DNA from: Streptomyces armeniacus
GTDB taxonomy: Bacteria; Actinomycetota; Actinomycetes; Streptomycetales; Streptomycetaceae
Length of the DNA: 64,000 bases
Direction of reading: 5' to 3'
NCBI RefSeq assembly: GCF_003355155.1
Contig: NZ_CP031320.1
Span: 310,001-374,000, forward strand
Shown here: one piece after another, positions 7,187 to 14,970 of the stretch
Layout: each line of letters begins with the position of its first letter
Numbering within the stretch: the stretch's first letter is position 1
The notes under the pieces: model-generated
Database searches by the model: none
The model's input: the letters and a program-made list of their open reading frames with translations, nothing else
What the model was told of the DNA's origin: nothing
Translations under genes and position numbers: made by a program

Positions 7187-8148
7187 CCGAGCACGAGGCA
7201 CGAGAAGCGTGGGCGGGCCGCTTCGAGGCGGCCGGTCCCGGCATTCCCGAGCAGCAGGCCCGGCCGCACCCGGCCGACCCCGGCAGTCAGCGAGTGGAGC
7301 GGGCGGAGCGAGCGGAGCAGGCAGAGCGGGCGGACTCGATGGAAAAGCAGCGGAGCGAGAAGCAGGGGCACACCGAGTACGGGCAGTACGACCCGCACGA
7401 CCGCAGCGGTGCGCGTGCCCTGTTCATCGAGCTGCGCAAGCTGCCCGACGGCTCCCCCGCCCGCGCGGAGCTGCGCAACCACCTGGTGCGGATGCATCTG
7501 CCGCTCGTCGAGCACCTGGCCCGCCGATTCCGCAACCGCGGCGAGCCGCTGGACGACCTCACGCAGGTCGCGACGATCGGTCTGATCAAGTCGGTGGACC
7601 GGTTCGACCCGGACCGGGGCGTGGAGTTCTCGACGTACGCCACCCCCACCGTCGTCGGCGAGATCAAGCGGCACTTCAGGGACAAGGGGTGGGCGGTCCG
7701 CGTGCCGCGCCGGCTGCAGGAGCTGCGGCTGTCGCTCACCTCCGCCACCGCCGAGCTGTCCCAGCAGCACGGCCGCGCCCCGACGGTGCACGAGCTGGCC
7801 GAGCGGCTGGCGATCTCGGAGGAGGAGGTGCTGGAGGGCCTGGAGTCCGCGAACGCCTACAGCACCCTGTCGCTCGACGTGCCCGACACAGACGACGAGT
7901 CCCCCGCCGTCGCCGACACCCTGGGCGCGGAGGACGACGCCCTGGAGGGGGTGGAGTACCGCGAGTCGCTCAAGCCGCTGCTGGAGGAGCTGCCGCCGCG
8001 CGAGAAGAAGATCCTGCTGCTCCGCTTCTTCGGCAACATGACGCAGTCGCAGATCGCCCAGGAGGTCGGCATCTCCCAGATGCACGTCTCCCGGCTGCTG
8101 GCCCGCACGCTGGCCCAGCTTCGCGACCGGCTGCTCGTGGAGGAGTAG
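7183..8148 (+). CDS. sigH: SigB/SigF-family stress sigma factor, sigma-H
   Basis: A 321-residue RNA polymerase sigma factor of the SigB/F/G group. Regions 2 (ARRFRNRGEPLDDLTQVATIGLIKSVDRFD), 3 (VPRRLQELRLSLTSATAELSQQHGRAPT) and 4 (LPPREKKILLLRFFGNMTQSQIAQEVGISQMHVSRLL) are all intact. About 75 N-terminal residues are charged, low-complexity sequence (ERAERAEQAERADSMEKQRSEK), as in S. coelicolor SigH, where N-terminally different forms arise from several starts and proteolysis. ATG codons inside the extension could give shorter forms. It is translationally coupled to its anti-sigma factor. Expected role: osmotic/heat stress response and septation. Confidence 0.9.
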   Translation: MTEHEAREAWAGRFEAAGPGIPEQQARPHPADPGSQRVERAERAEQAERADSMEKQRSEKQGHTEYGQYDPHDRSGARALFIELRKLPDGSPARAELRNHLVRMHLPLVEHLARRFRNRGEPLDDLTQVATIGLIKSVDRFDPDRGVEFSTYATPTVVGEIKRHFRDKGWAVRVPRRLQELRLSLTSATAELSQQHGRAPTVHELAERLAISEEEVLEGLESANAYSTLSLDVPDTDDESPAVADTLGAEDDALEGVEYRESLKPLLEELPPREKKILLLRFFGNMTQSQIAQEVGISQMHVSRLLARTLAQLRDRLLVEE

Positions 8149-8326
8149 GCGGCAGTGTGGCGCGCCCGTCCGCGCGCCACGCGCCCCCTTGAAGCGGAAG
8201 GCTCCGGGCCGGACTTCCCGGGCTGAACGTTCCTGCGCCGGATGTCCCCGCACGCGACGTCCGCGCCCGGTGTTCCGGGCTCATACGTCGGCCGGGCGCC
8301 CTTCGGACGCCCCCTGGCGCCCCTGG

Positions 8327-8740
8327 CTACGCGTCCCTGGGCCCGATGCCGAGCGCCTCGGTCGCGGTGGGGTTGACCACACACACGAGCACGGCGAACG
8401 CGATCACACCGATCAGCGCTCCCCCCGCGGTCCAGGCGCCGCCGTTCTGCGCCATCTGCCAGCCCACGGGCAACGCCAGCAGCTGAGTGATCATCGAAGG
8501 CCCCCGGCTCCAGCGCCGCCGCAGCCACAGCCCTCGCGCGGCCAGCAGCGGCAGCACGGACAGCGCGAGCACGGTGAGGGCCATCGTCAGTGCCTGCGTC
8601 ATACCGTCGGGATCGCCGGTGAAGAGCATCACCAGCGAGACGAGGCCGAACCCGGCAATGACCACTCCTTCGAGTGCGGTCAGCAGAGCCGCCGCCGTGA
8701 TGCGGGCGGGACGGGCGTGGGGCGCGGTGGTGTCACTCAC
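8327..8740 (-). CDS. Small four-helix membrane protein
   Basis: A 137-residue protein with about four hydrophobic helices (LLTALEGVVIAGFGLVSLVMLF, ALTMALTVLALSVLPLLAARGL, MITQLLALPVGWQMA, GGALIGVIAFAVLVCVV) and a short charged loop after the second. No enzymatic motif is visible. I chose GTG 8740; the frame opens at 8761. It is divergent from the DAG-kinase-like gene, so the two share a 60-bp promoter region. Function unknown. Confidence 0.75.
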   Translation of the reverse strand: MSDTTAPHARPARITAAALLTALEGVVIAGFGLVSLVMLFTGDPDGMTQALTMALTVLALSVLPLLAARGLWLRRRWSRGPSMITQLLALPVGWQMAQNGGAWTAGGALIGVIAFAVLVCVVNPTATEALGIGPRDA

Positions 8741-8802
8741 CCCAGCAGGGTAGCCCGGCACCGGGCTGGGCCCCGTACCGCACCGTGGGTACGCTGCCCT
8801 TC

Positions 8803-9771
8803 ATGCGCGCACTTCTCGTGGTCAATCCCGCAGCCACCGCCACCAGCGCGCGGACGCGTGACGTGCTCTCGCACGCACTTGCCAGCGACCTCAAGCTGGA
8901 AGTGGCGACGACGGAGTACCGGGGCCACGCCCGCGACCTCGGCCGGCTGGCGGCTCAGGACGGCGAGACGGAGTTGGTGATCGCCCTCGGCGGCGACGGC
9001 ACCGTCAACGAGATCGTCAACGGCCTGCTGCACGACGGCCCCGACCCGGACCGGCTCCCCCGCCTCTCCGTCGTCCCCGGCGGCTCCACGAACGTGTTCG
9101 CCCGCGCGCTCGGCTTTCCGAACCACGCCGTCGAGGCCACCGGCGTCCTGCTCGACGCGCTGCGCGAAGGCCGCGAACGTACGGTCGGGCTCGGGCTGGC
9201 GGCGGGACCGCCCGACTCGGACGACGCCGGAGTGCCGCCGCGCTGGTTCACCTTCTGCGCGGGCTACGGATTCGACGCGGGAGTGATCGGCCGGGTCGAA
9301 CAGCAGCGGGAGAAGGGCAAGCGTTCGACGCACCCGCTGTACGTACGACAGGTGATGCGCCAGTTCCTCAAGGAGCCGCACCGGAGGCACGGCACGATCA
9401 CACTGGAGCGCCCGGGCGAGGAGCCCGTCGAGAAGCTCGTGATGTCCATAATCTGCAACACGGCGCCCTGGACCTATCTGGGCAACCGCCCGATGTACGC
9501 GGTCCCCGGCACCTCCTTCGACACCGGCCTTGACCTGCTGGGACTGTCCAAACTGACGCCCGCCGCCGTCAGCCGCTACGGCACCCAGCTGCTCACTTCC
9601 ACGCCCGAACGCGGCCCGCACGGCAAGCACGCGGTATCCCTGCACGACCTGAGTGGTTTCACCTTGCATTCGCAGGTCCCACTGCCGTTCCAGATGGACG
9701 GTGACCACCTGGGACTCCGTACCAGCGTTCAGTTCACAGGCGTACGGCGTGCACTGCGCGTGATTGTGTAA
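8803..9771 (+). CDS. Diacylglycerol kinase-like lipid kinase
   Basis: A 322-residue DAGK-catalytic-domain protein. MRALLVVNPAATATSARTRD is the N-terminal strand and phosphate loop, IALGGDGTVNEIVNGLL the nucleotide-binding GGDGT motif, and VVPGGSTNVFARALG the second conserved loop. Members phosphorylate diacylglycerol or related lipids at the membrane in phospholipid turnover, though some act on sphingosine-like lipids. The frame also offers a start at 8785; ATG 8803 fits the family start. It is divergent from a small membrane protein and lies upstream of wblE. Confidence 0.85.
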   Translation: MRALLVVNPAATATSARTRDVLSHALASDLKLEVATTEYRGHARDLGRLAAQDGETELVIALGGDGTVNEIVNGLLHDGPDPDRLPRLSVVPGGSTNVFARALGFPNHAVEATGVLLDALREGRERTVGLGLAAGPPDSDDAGVPPRWFTFCAGYGFDAGVIGRVEQQREKGKRSTHPLYVRQVMRQFLKEPHRRHGTITLERPGEEPVEKLVMSIICNTAPWTYLGNRPMYAVPGTSFDTGLDLLGLSKLTPAAVSRYGTQLLTSTPERGPHGKHAVSLHDLSGFTLHSQVPLPFQMDGDHLGLRTSVQFTGVRRALRVIV

Positions 9772-10088
9772 GCCGAAGGGCCTAAAGTCCTTTTACTCGA
9801 ACGTTTAGGCTGGCTTCCACCCACTGGAAGTACGGCTGTGAGCGATGCGACACCAAGGAATCAAAAAAAACTTTCCGCAAGGGGTTGTATCCGCAGCCGA
9901 GGTTTGCGAGTCTCTTCATGGCGATCGGGACGGCTCGTTGTCGGCCCCCTTGAGAGCCCGAATCCTCCTCCTCATTCCTGTGGGACGCGCATCACATCTT
10001 GCGCAGTGCCCCTTCCCCCGTGGAGGGATTCGTGAAAGCGTTCACATTCACAAGCAACGTACCCGTAGCACGAGGAGAGGTAGCAGCC
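9772..10088 (+). promoter_or_regulatory. Upstream region of wblE
   Basis: These 317 bp contain no credible gene; in-frame upstream extensions of wblE have poor codon bias. An inverted repeat GCCTAAA (9780-9786)/TTTAGGC (9804-9810) just after the kinase stop may end that transcript. A second small one, GTGAA-AGCG-TTCAC, lies at 10032-10045. GAGGAGAGG (10070-10078) is the wblE ribosome-binding site. An unusual A8 run sits at 9863-9870. Confidence 0.5.
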
Positions 10089-10352
10089 ATGGACTGGCGT
10101 CACAACGCCGTTTGCCGCGAGGAAGACCCCGAGCTGTTCTTCCCCATCGGCAACACCGGTCCCGCGCTGCTGCAGATCGAGGAAGCCAAGGCCGTCTGCC
10201 GCCGCTGCCCCGTCATGGAGCAGTGCCTGCAGTGGGCGCTGGAGTCCGGTCAGGACTCCGGTGTCTGGGGTGGCCTCAGCGAGGACGAGCGCCGCGCGAT
10301 GAAGCGCCGCGCCGCCCGCAACCGGGCGCGGAACAACGCCGCGACCGCCTGA
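10089..10352 (+). CDS. wblE: WhiB-family iron-sulfur regulator WblE
   Basis: An 87-residue WhiB-like protein. Four cysteines (C9, C37, C40, C46) are spaced to hold a [4Fe-4S] cluster, GVWGG at 58-62 is the sigma-A-binding turn, and a basic tail (RRAMKRRAARNRARNN) contacts DNA. ATG 10089 follows a strong GAGGAGAGG. It is monocistronic between the DAG-kinase gene and a convergent histidine kinase, the same setting as wblE of S. coelicolor. Members act with sigma-A at promoters in a redox-sensitive way. A hairpin at 10429-10467 ends the transcript. Confidence 0.9.
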   Translation: MDWRHNAVCREEDPELFFPIGNTGPALLQIEEAKAVCRRCPVMEQCLQWALESGQDSGVWGGLSEDERRAMKRRAARNRARNNAATA

Positions 10353-10428
10353 CTGACCCCCCGACTGCCACCAGCTGCTCTCGACCCGCAGCGCGCAGTG
10401 CCCTGATACGCATCGCACATACGCCCTG

Positions 10429-10467
10429 AGCCCCGGAACGTGACGACGAAAGTCACCGTCCGGGGCT
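10429..10467. terminator. Bidirectional terminator hairpin, wblE / histidine kinase
   Basis: A 16-bp stem with two mismatches (left arm begins AGCCCCGGAA, right arm ends TCCGGGGCT) encloses a 7-nt loop between the two convergent genes. There is no U-tract, as is common in Streptomyces terminators. Confidence 0.7.
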
Positions 10468-10524
10468 CGCGGTCTGTGCGCCCCCAACAGCCCTTCCGCG
10501 AGCGCGGCGGGGCCGGCCCCGGCC

Positions 10525-12000
10525 CTAAGGCTTCTCGGGTGCCACCGGCAGGTCGAAGATCACGCGGGTGCCCCGCTCCGGCGCCGGCACCATGTCGAAC
10601 GTGCCGCCCAACTCGCCCTCCACCAGCGTCCGTACGATCTGCAGTCCCAGGTTGCCCGAACTCCGCGCGTCGAAGCCCTCGGGCAGACCGCACCCGTCGT
10701 CCTGCACCGTCACCAGCAGCCGTCCCGCCTCGCGGCCCACGTTCCCGCCGCGTACGGCTCCGACCTCGACCGTGCCGAGCGTGTCCGGCCCGAAGCCGTG
10801 CTCCAGAGCGTTCTGCAGGACCTCGGTGAGCACCATGGACAGCGGGGTCGCGACCTCGGCGTCGAGGATGCCGAAGCGCCCGGCCCGGCGACTTGTGACC
10901 CGGCCCGGCGACAACTCCGCCACCATCGCGAGCAGACGATCGGCGATCTCGTCGAACTCGACGCGCTCGTCCAGTGTCTGGGACAGCGTCTCGTGCACGA
11001 TCGCGATCGAACCGACCCGCCGTACGGCCTCGTTGAGCGCGTCGCGGCCGCGGTCGGAGTCCATCCGCCGGGCCTGCAGCCGGAGCAGCGCGGCAACCGT
11101 CTGCAGATTGTTCTTCACCCGATGGTGGATCTCCCGGATGGTCGCGTCCTTGGTGAGCAGCTCGCGCTCCCGGTGCCGTACCTCCGTGATGTCCCGCAGC
11201 AGGACGAGCGAACCGATGCGGGTGCCCTTCGGTTTGAGCGGGATCGCGCGCAACTGCACGACGCAGTCGTTGCCTTCGACCTCCGCCGCACGCGGCGCCC
11301 AGCCGCTCGCCAGCTTCACGATCGCCTCGTCCACGGGGCCACGCGACGGCGCCAGTTCGGTGGTGGCCTGGCCCAGATGGAGGCCGACCAGGTCGGCGGC
11401 CAGGCCCAGCCGGTGGTACGCGGAGAGCGCGTTGGGGCTGGCGTACTGCACGACGCCCTCGGCGTCCAGCCGGATCAGCCCGTCGCCGACCCTCGGGGAG
11501 ACATCCGTGTCGCCCTGCTCGCCGGGGAAGGGAAACGATCCGGCAGCGATCATCTGTGCGAGATCGGAGGCGCTCTGAAGGTACGTCAGCTCGAGCCGGC
11601 TCGGCGTACGGACGGTGAGCAGGTTGGTGTTGCGGGCGATCACGCCGAGCACCCGTCCCTCACGGCGCACGGGGATCGACTCGACCCGTACGGGCACCTC
11701 TTCGCGCCACTCCGGGTCGCCCTCCCGTACGATCCGGCCCTCGTCGTGGGCCGCGTCCAGCAGCGGGCGGCGGCCGCGCGGAACGAGATGCCCGACCATG
11801 TCGTCCTGGTACGAGGTGGGGCCGGTATTGGGGCGCATCTGCGCCACGGAGACGTAGCGGGCGCCGTCCAGCGTGGGGACCCACAGGACCAGGTCGGCGA
11901 AGGAGAGGTCCGAGAGCAGCTGCCACTCGGACACCAGCAGGTGCAGCCAGTCGAGATCGCGGTCGCTGAGGGCGGTGTGCTGGCGTACGAGGTCGTTCAT
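10525..12000 (-). CDS. Soluble sensor histidine kinase, PdtaS-like (GAF-PAS-HisKA_2-HATPase)
   Basis: A 491-residue kinase with no membrane segment. It has an N-terminal GAF-like domain (to about residue 150), a PAS domain (about 170-275: LIRLDAEGVVQYASPNALSAYHR ... GSLVLLRDITEVRHRE), then the HisKA_2-type phosphoacceptor helix REIHHRVKNNLQTVAALL and an HATPase_c domain (VLTEVLQNALEHGF, DDGCGLP, LGLQIVRTL). This matches actinobacterial PdtaS, which signals to an ANTAR RNA-binding response regulator encoded elsewhere. ATG 12000 and the near-by GTG 12009 are both possible; neither has a strong ribosome-binding site. A DasR-like site lies about 70 bp upstream. Confidence 0.88.
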   Translation of the reverse strand: MNDLVRQHTALSDRDLDWLHLLVSEWQLLSDLSFADLVLWVPTLDGARYVSVAQMRPNTGPTSYQDDMVGHLVPRGRRPLLDAAHDEGRIVREGDPEWREEVPVRVESIPVRREGRVLGVIARNTNLLTVRTPSRLELTYLQSASDLAQMIAAGSFPFPGEQGDTDVSPRVGDGLIRLDAEGVVQYASPNALSAYHRLGLAADLVGLHLGQATTELAPSRGPVDEAIVKLASGWAPRAAEVEGNDCVVQLRAIPLKPKGTRIGSLVLLRDITEVRHRERELLTKDATIREIHHRVKNNLQTVAALLRLQARRMDSDRGRDALNEAVRRVGSIAIVHETLSQTLDERVEFDEIADRLLAMVAELSPGRVTSRRAGRFGILDAEVATPLSMVLTEVLQNALEHGFGPDTLGTVEVGAVRGGNVGREAGRLLVTVQDDGCGLPEGFDARSSGNLGLQIVRTLVEGELGGTFDMVPAPERGTRVIFDLPVAPEKP

Positions 12001-12070
12001 GGAGGGCACGCGTCGAGCCTACCGGCGGGTGGCGAACAAGAAGTCGCCTCAGCCCATGGACAGCGGCAAA

Positions 12071-12082
12071 AGGTCTAGTCCA
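12071..12082. promoter_or_regulatory. Possible DasR (dre-like) site upstream of the histidine kinase
   Basis: AGGTCTAGTCCA shares 10 of 12 core positions with the DasR site TGGTCTAGACCA. It lies 70-80 bp upstream of the kinase start, and dasR itself is 8 kb away. The assignment rests on similarity to the consensus only. Confidence 0.35.
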
Positions 12083-12296
12083 CAATGGTTCGCGAAGGGC
12101 CGGACACACAACTCCACAGACTCTGCCTTCCCCGCACAGGAAGGCGGAACGAGACTCGCGGCGCTCTCTGCCCTGACCGCGCCTGAGTCTCCGAACTCCG
12201 GGCTGCGGTGCCGGACGGGCTGAGGGTCCCGTCCCGGCGCCGCGGCCCGAAGTGATTTCCGGGGCCGCCGGGCTTCAGCTCCGGGGCTGCCTTCCT

Positions 12297-12911
12297 TCAG
12301 GCGCCGCCGGCCTCCGGTCTCTCCGGCCAGGCCCGCATCGCGACGCCGGCCACCGCTTCCAACTCCGCACGGCCCGCGCCGTCCCGCGCCTGCTGGGACA
12401 TCCCCTGCATCACGGCCCCCACGTACCGCGCCAGCGAGTCCGGGTCGGCCTCCTCGGGCAGCTCACCGGACGCGACCCCCGCGCGTATCCGCCGCTCGAA
12501 CAGCCGCACGTTCTGCTCGCGCATCAGGCGCAGCGACTCCGCGACCTCGCCCGAACTGCAGTTGGTGGCGGCGCTCACGATCAGACAGCCGGGCGGGCGG
12601 CCCGGCTGCGTGTACTCCACCGCGGCGTCGCACAGCACCCGCTCCATGGCGTCCCGCGCGGTCGGCTCCTCGGCGAGCGCGCGGTCGATGAAGCCGCCGT
12701 ACTCCTGGATGTAGCTCTCGATGACCTCCTCGAAGAGCGTCTTCTTGTCGCCGAACGCCGCGTAGAGGCTGGGCGCGCCGATGCCCATCACGCGCGTCAG
12801 ATCGGAGATGGACGTCGCCTCGTAGCCGTCCTCCCAGAAAGCACGCAGCGCCTTCTCCAGGGCTGTCTCCCGGTCGAAGGACCGCGGACGTCCGCGCTGT
12901 TTCGTGGCCAT
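12297..12911 (-). CDS. TetR-family repressor, probably of the divergent SDR gene
   Basis: A 204-residue TetR-family protein. The N-terminal HTH (ALEKALRAFWEDGYEATSISDLTRVMGIGAPSLYAAFGDKKTLFEEVI) is intact and closest in style to YxaF/AcrR-like repressors; the C-terminal ligand domain is helical, with PPGCLIVSAA and a single Cys pair. ATG 12911 is used; the frame opens 9 nt earlier. It is divergent from the SDR gene at 12990 over a 78-bp gap that holds two similar palindromic sites, so it very probably represses itself and the SDR gene. The ligand is unknown. Confidence 0.88.
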   Translation of the reverse strand: MATKQRGRPRSFDRETALEKALRAFWEDGYEATSISDLTRVMGIGAPSLYAAFGDKKTLFEEVIESYIQEYGGFIDRALAEEPTARDAMERVLCDAAVEYTQPGRPPGCLIVSAATNCSSGEVAESLRLMREQNVRLFERRIRAGVASGELPEEADPDSLARYVGAVMQGMSQQARDGAGRAELEAVAGVAMRAWPERPEAGGA

Positions 12912-12920
12912 GGAAACCAT

Positions 12921-12973
12921 TCTATAGCGCTCACTGAAGAATGTGCTACGGTCTTTCTATAGTGACCGCTAGA
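12921..12973. promoter_or_regulatory. Twin operators between TetR and SDR genes
   Basis: Two related imperfect palindromes, TCTATAGCGCTCACTGA (12921-12937) and TCTATAGTGACCGCTAGA (12956-12973), share TATAG(C/T)G and a CRCT half. They lie in the AT-richer intergenic region and would cover both divergent promoters. The spacing (35 bp between matching points) is a little over three helical turns. Confidence 0.6.
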
Positions 12974-12989
12974 GAAACGGGAGACAGCG

Positions 12990-13781
12990 ATGAGTGCTGC
13001 CACGGCGCCTGCGACCGGACATGTGACGCGCACCCTTACGGGCAAGACCGCGCTGGTCACCGGGGGCGGCAGGGGGATCGGACGAGGCATCGCCGAGCGG
13101 CTGGGGCGGGACGGCGCCCGGGTCGCCGTGCACTACGGCAGCGACGAGACATCGGCCAAGGAGGCGGCGGCGGCCATCGAGGCCGCGGGAGGTGAGGCGT
13201 TCACGGTCGGGGCGAAGCTGGGCCGGCCCGGCGACGCGGAGGCGCTCTGGGCGGCGTTCGACGAGCATGCCGACGGACTGGACATCCTGGTGAACAACGC
13301 GGGGATCACCGGCGCCCGGGAGCCGATCTCGGGGCTGACGCCCGACGACTTCGACGTGGTCTTCGACGTGAACGCCAAGGCGCCGTTCTTCGTCACGCGG
13401 CTGGGGCTGCCCCGGCTTCGGGACGGCGGGCGGATCATCAGCGTCTCGACGGTTCTCACCCGGGGCGTCGGGATGCCCGAGCTGATCGCGTATTCGATGA
13501 GCAAGGGCGCGATGGACGTCTTCACCCTGACGCTGGCGAAGGAGCTGGGCCCGCGGGGCATCACGGTCAACACCGTGGCGCCGGGCATCGTGGACACCGA
13601 CATGAACGCGGGCTGGCTGCGCACCAGCGAGGAAGCGTGGTCGGGCGCGTCCGGTGCGGCCGCGCTGGGCCGCGTGGGGCGGCCCGAGGACATAGCGGAT
13701 GTCGCGGCGTTCCTGGCGTCGGAGGACGGCCGCTGGGTGACGGGGCAGTGGATAGACGCGTCGGGCGGCTCGCTGCTCTGA
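12990..13781 (+). CDS. Short-chain dehydrogenase/reductase
   Basis: A 263-residue classical SDR. TGGGRGIG near residue 24 binds NAD(P), LVNNAG is the structural motif, the catalytic Ser is in IISVSTV, the Tyr-Lys pair in YSMSKGA, and VAPGIVDTDMN follows. The C-terminus (WVTGQWIDASGGSLL) is typical. ATG 12990 has GGGAGA upstream. It is divergent from, and probably controlled by, the TetR repressor. These enzymes oxidise or reduce a carbonyl/alcohol; the substrate is likely a reactive carbonyl or xenobiotic, but that is inference from the repressor pairing alone. Confidence 0.88.
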   Translation: MSAATAPATGHVTRTLTGKTALVTGGGRGIGRGIAERLGRDGARVAVHYGSDETSAKEAAAAIEAAGGEAFTVGAKLGRPGDAEALWAAFDEHADGLDILVNNAGITGAREPISGLTPDDFDVVFDVNAKAPFFVTRLGLPRLRDGGRIISVSTVLTRGVGMPELIAYSMSKGAMDVFTLTLAKELGPRGITVNTVAPGIVDTDMNAGWLRTSEEAWSGASGAAALGRVGRPEDIADVAAFLASEDGRWVTGQWIDASGGSLL

Positions 13782-13786
13782 GCGCA

Positions 13787-13829
13787 CACGGACGGCGGCC
13801 CCGCCACGGGGGCGGGGCCGTCGTCCGTG
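13787..13829. terminator. Strong hairpin terminator between SDR and SIS genes
   Basis: The arms CACGGACGGCGGCCCCGCC and GGCGGGGCCGTCGTCCGTG pair over 19-20 bp with one mismatch and a very short loop. It lies between two convergent genes and should end both transcripts. Confidence 0.85.
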
Positions 13830-13853
13830 CTCAGCCTGGGTGCGTCTCGAGCC

Positions 13854-14927
13854 TCAGCGCGTCTCGGTGACCTTCGCGAGGGCGCGCGGGGCGTCGGGAT
13901 CCTGGCCGCGGGCGATGGTGACCTCGTAGGCCAGCATCTGGAGCGGCATGATCTCCAGGATGGGCTGAAGCTCCTCGGCCACACCCTCGGTCGGCAGGAC
14001 GAAGCCCGAGGACGCCGTGTCCACCTGCGCTGCCGGGCCGATCACGACCAGGTCCGCGCCCCGGTCCTTGAGCCTGTCCAGCACCGGCTGCAGCGCCTCG
14101 CCGCCCTTGCCGTCGGTCACGACGGCGATCACCGGGGAGATGTTGTCCACCATGGCGAGCGGGCCGTGCAGCAGGTCCGCACCCGAGTAGGAGAGGGCGG
14201 GGATGTAGCTGGTCTCCATGAGCTTCAGCGCGGCTTCCTTGGCCGTTGGATAGCCGTAGCCACGAGAGGTGATCACCATGCGTTCCGCGAAGCGGTAGCG
14301 GCCGGCGAGGGCCTTCACCTCGTCGCCACGGGCCAGCACCGACTCGGCCAGTTCGGGCAGCGCCTTGGCGGTCTCCGGGCCGTTGCCGCCGCGCATGCCC
14401 TCCACGAAGAGGTAGAGGGCGAGCAGTTCGGCGGTGTAGGTCTTGGTCGCCGGGAGCGCCTTCTCCGGTCCGGCGAGGACGTCGATGTGGAACTCGCTGA
14501 CCTCGGCGAGCGGGGAATCGGCGTTGTTCGTCACCGCGAGGGTGATCGCACCGGCCTCGCGGGCGGCCTTGGTGGAGGCGACCAGGTCCGGGGAGCCGCC
14601 GGACTGGCTCACGGTGATCACGAGGCAGTCGGTCAGATCGGCCTTGGCCTCATACGCCGTGGTCGTGGACATGGAGGTGAGTCCGCAGGGCTTGCCGAGC
14701 AGCACCTCGAGGAGGTACTTCGCGTACAGCGCCGCGTTGTCGGAGGTGCCGCGCGCGGTGAGAAGGACGAAGCGGGGGTTCCGTCCGGCGATCTGTTCGG
14801 CCGTCTCCCGGATGACGGGGGCGCCCTCTTCGAGGATGCGGCGCAGCACCGCGGGCTGCTCGGCCATCTCACCGGACATGATCCGCCCCGGCACGTGGGG
14901 CTGCTGGGACGGAGTCGGGGCGGACAT
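13854..14927 (-). CDS. SIS-domain amino-sugar-phosphate isomerase/deaminase (NagB-II/GlmS-isomerase type)
   Basis: A 357-residue protein with two SIS sugar-isomerase domains. The first includes LLTARGTSDNAALYAKY and ITVSQSGGSPDLVAS, the second ERMVITSRGYGYPTAKEAALKLMETS with the isomerase C-terminal tail. It resembles the isomerase half of GlmS without the glutaminase domain, as in NagB-II and AgaS. Being the last gene of the das operon, it most likely converts glucosamine-6-phosphate to fructose-6-phosphate plus ammonia in GlcNAc catabolism. ATG 14927 has GGAGG 8 nt upstream. From memory, S. coelicolor has its nagB at the equivalent place. Confidence 0.82.
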   Translation of the reverse strand: MSAPTPSQQPHVPGRIMSGEMAEQPAVLRRILEEGAPVIRETAEQIAGRNPRFVLLTARGTSDNAALYAKYLLEVLLGKPCGLTSMSTTTAYEAKADLTDCLVITVSQSGGSPDLVASTKAAREAGAITLAVTNNADSPLAEVSEFHIDVLAGPEKALPATKTYTAELLALYLFVEGMRGGNGPETAKALPELAESVLARGDEVKALAGRYRFAERMVITSRGYGYPTAKEAALKLMETSYIPALSYSGADLLHGPLAMVDNISPVIAVVTDGKGGEALQPVLDRLKDRGADLVVIGPAAQVDTASSGFVLPTEGVAEELQPILEIMPLQMLAYEVTIARGQDPDAPRALAKVTETR

Positions 14928-14970
14928 GCTGGGTGCCTCCAAGTGGCTTGTGCTGTGCGGCCCGCGGGGG

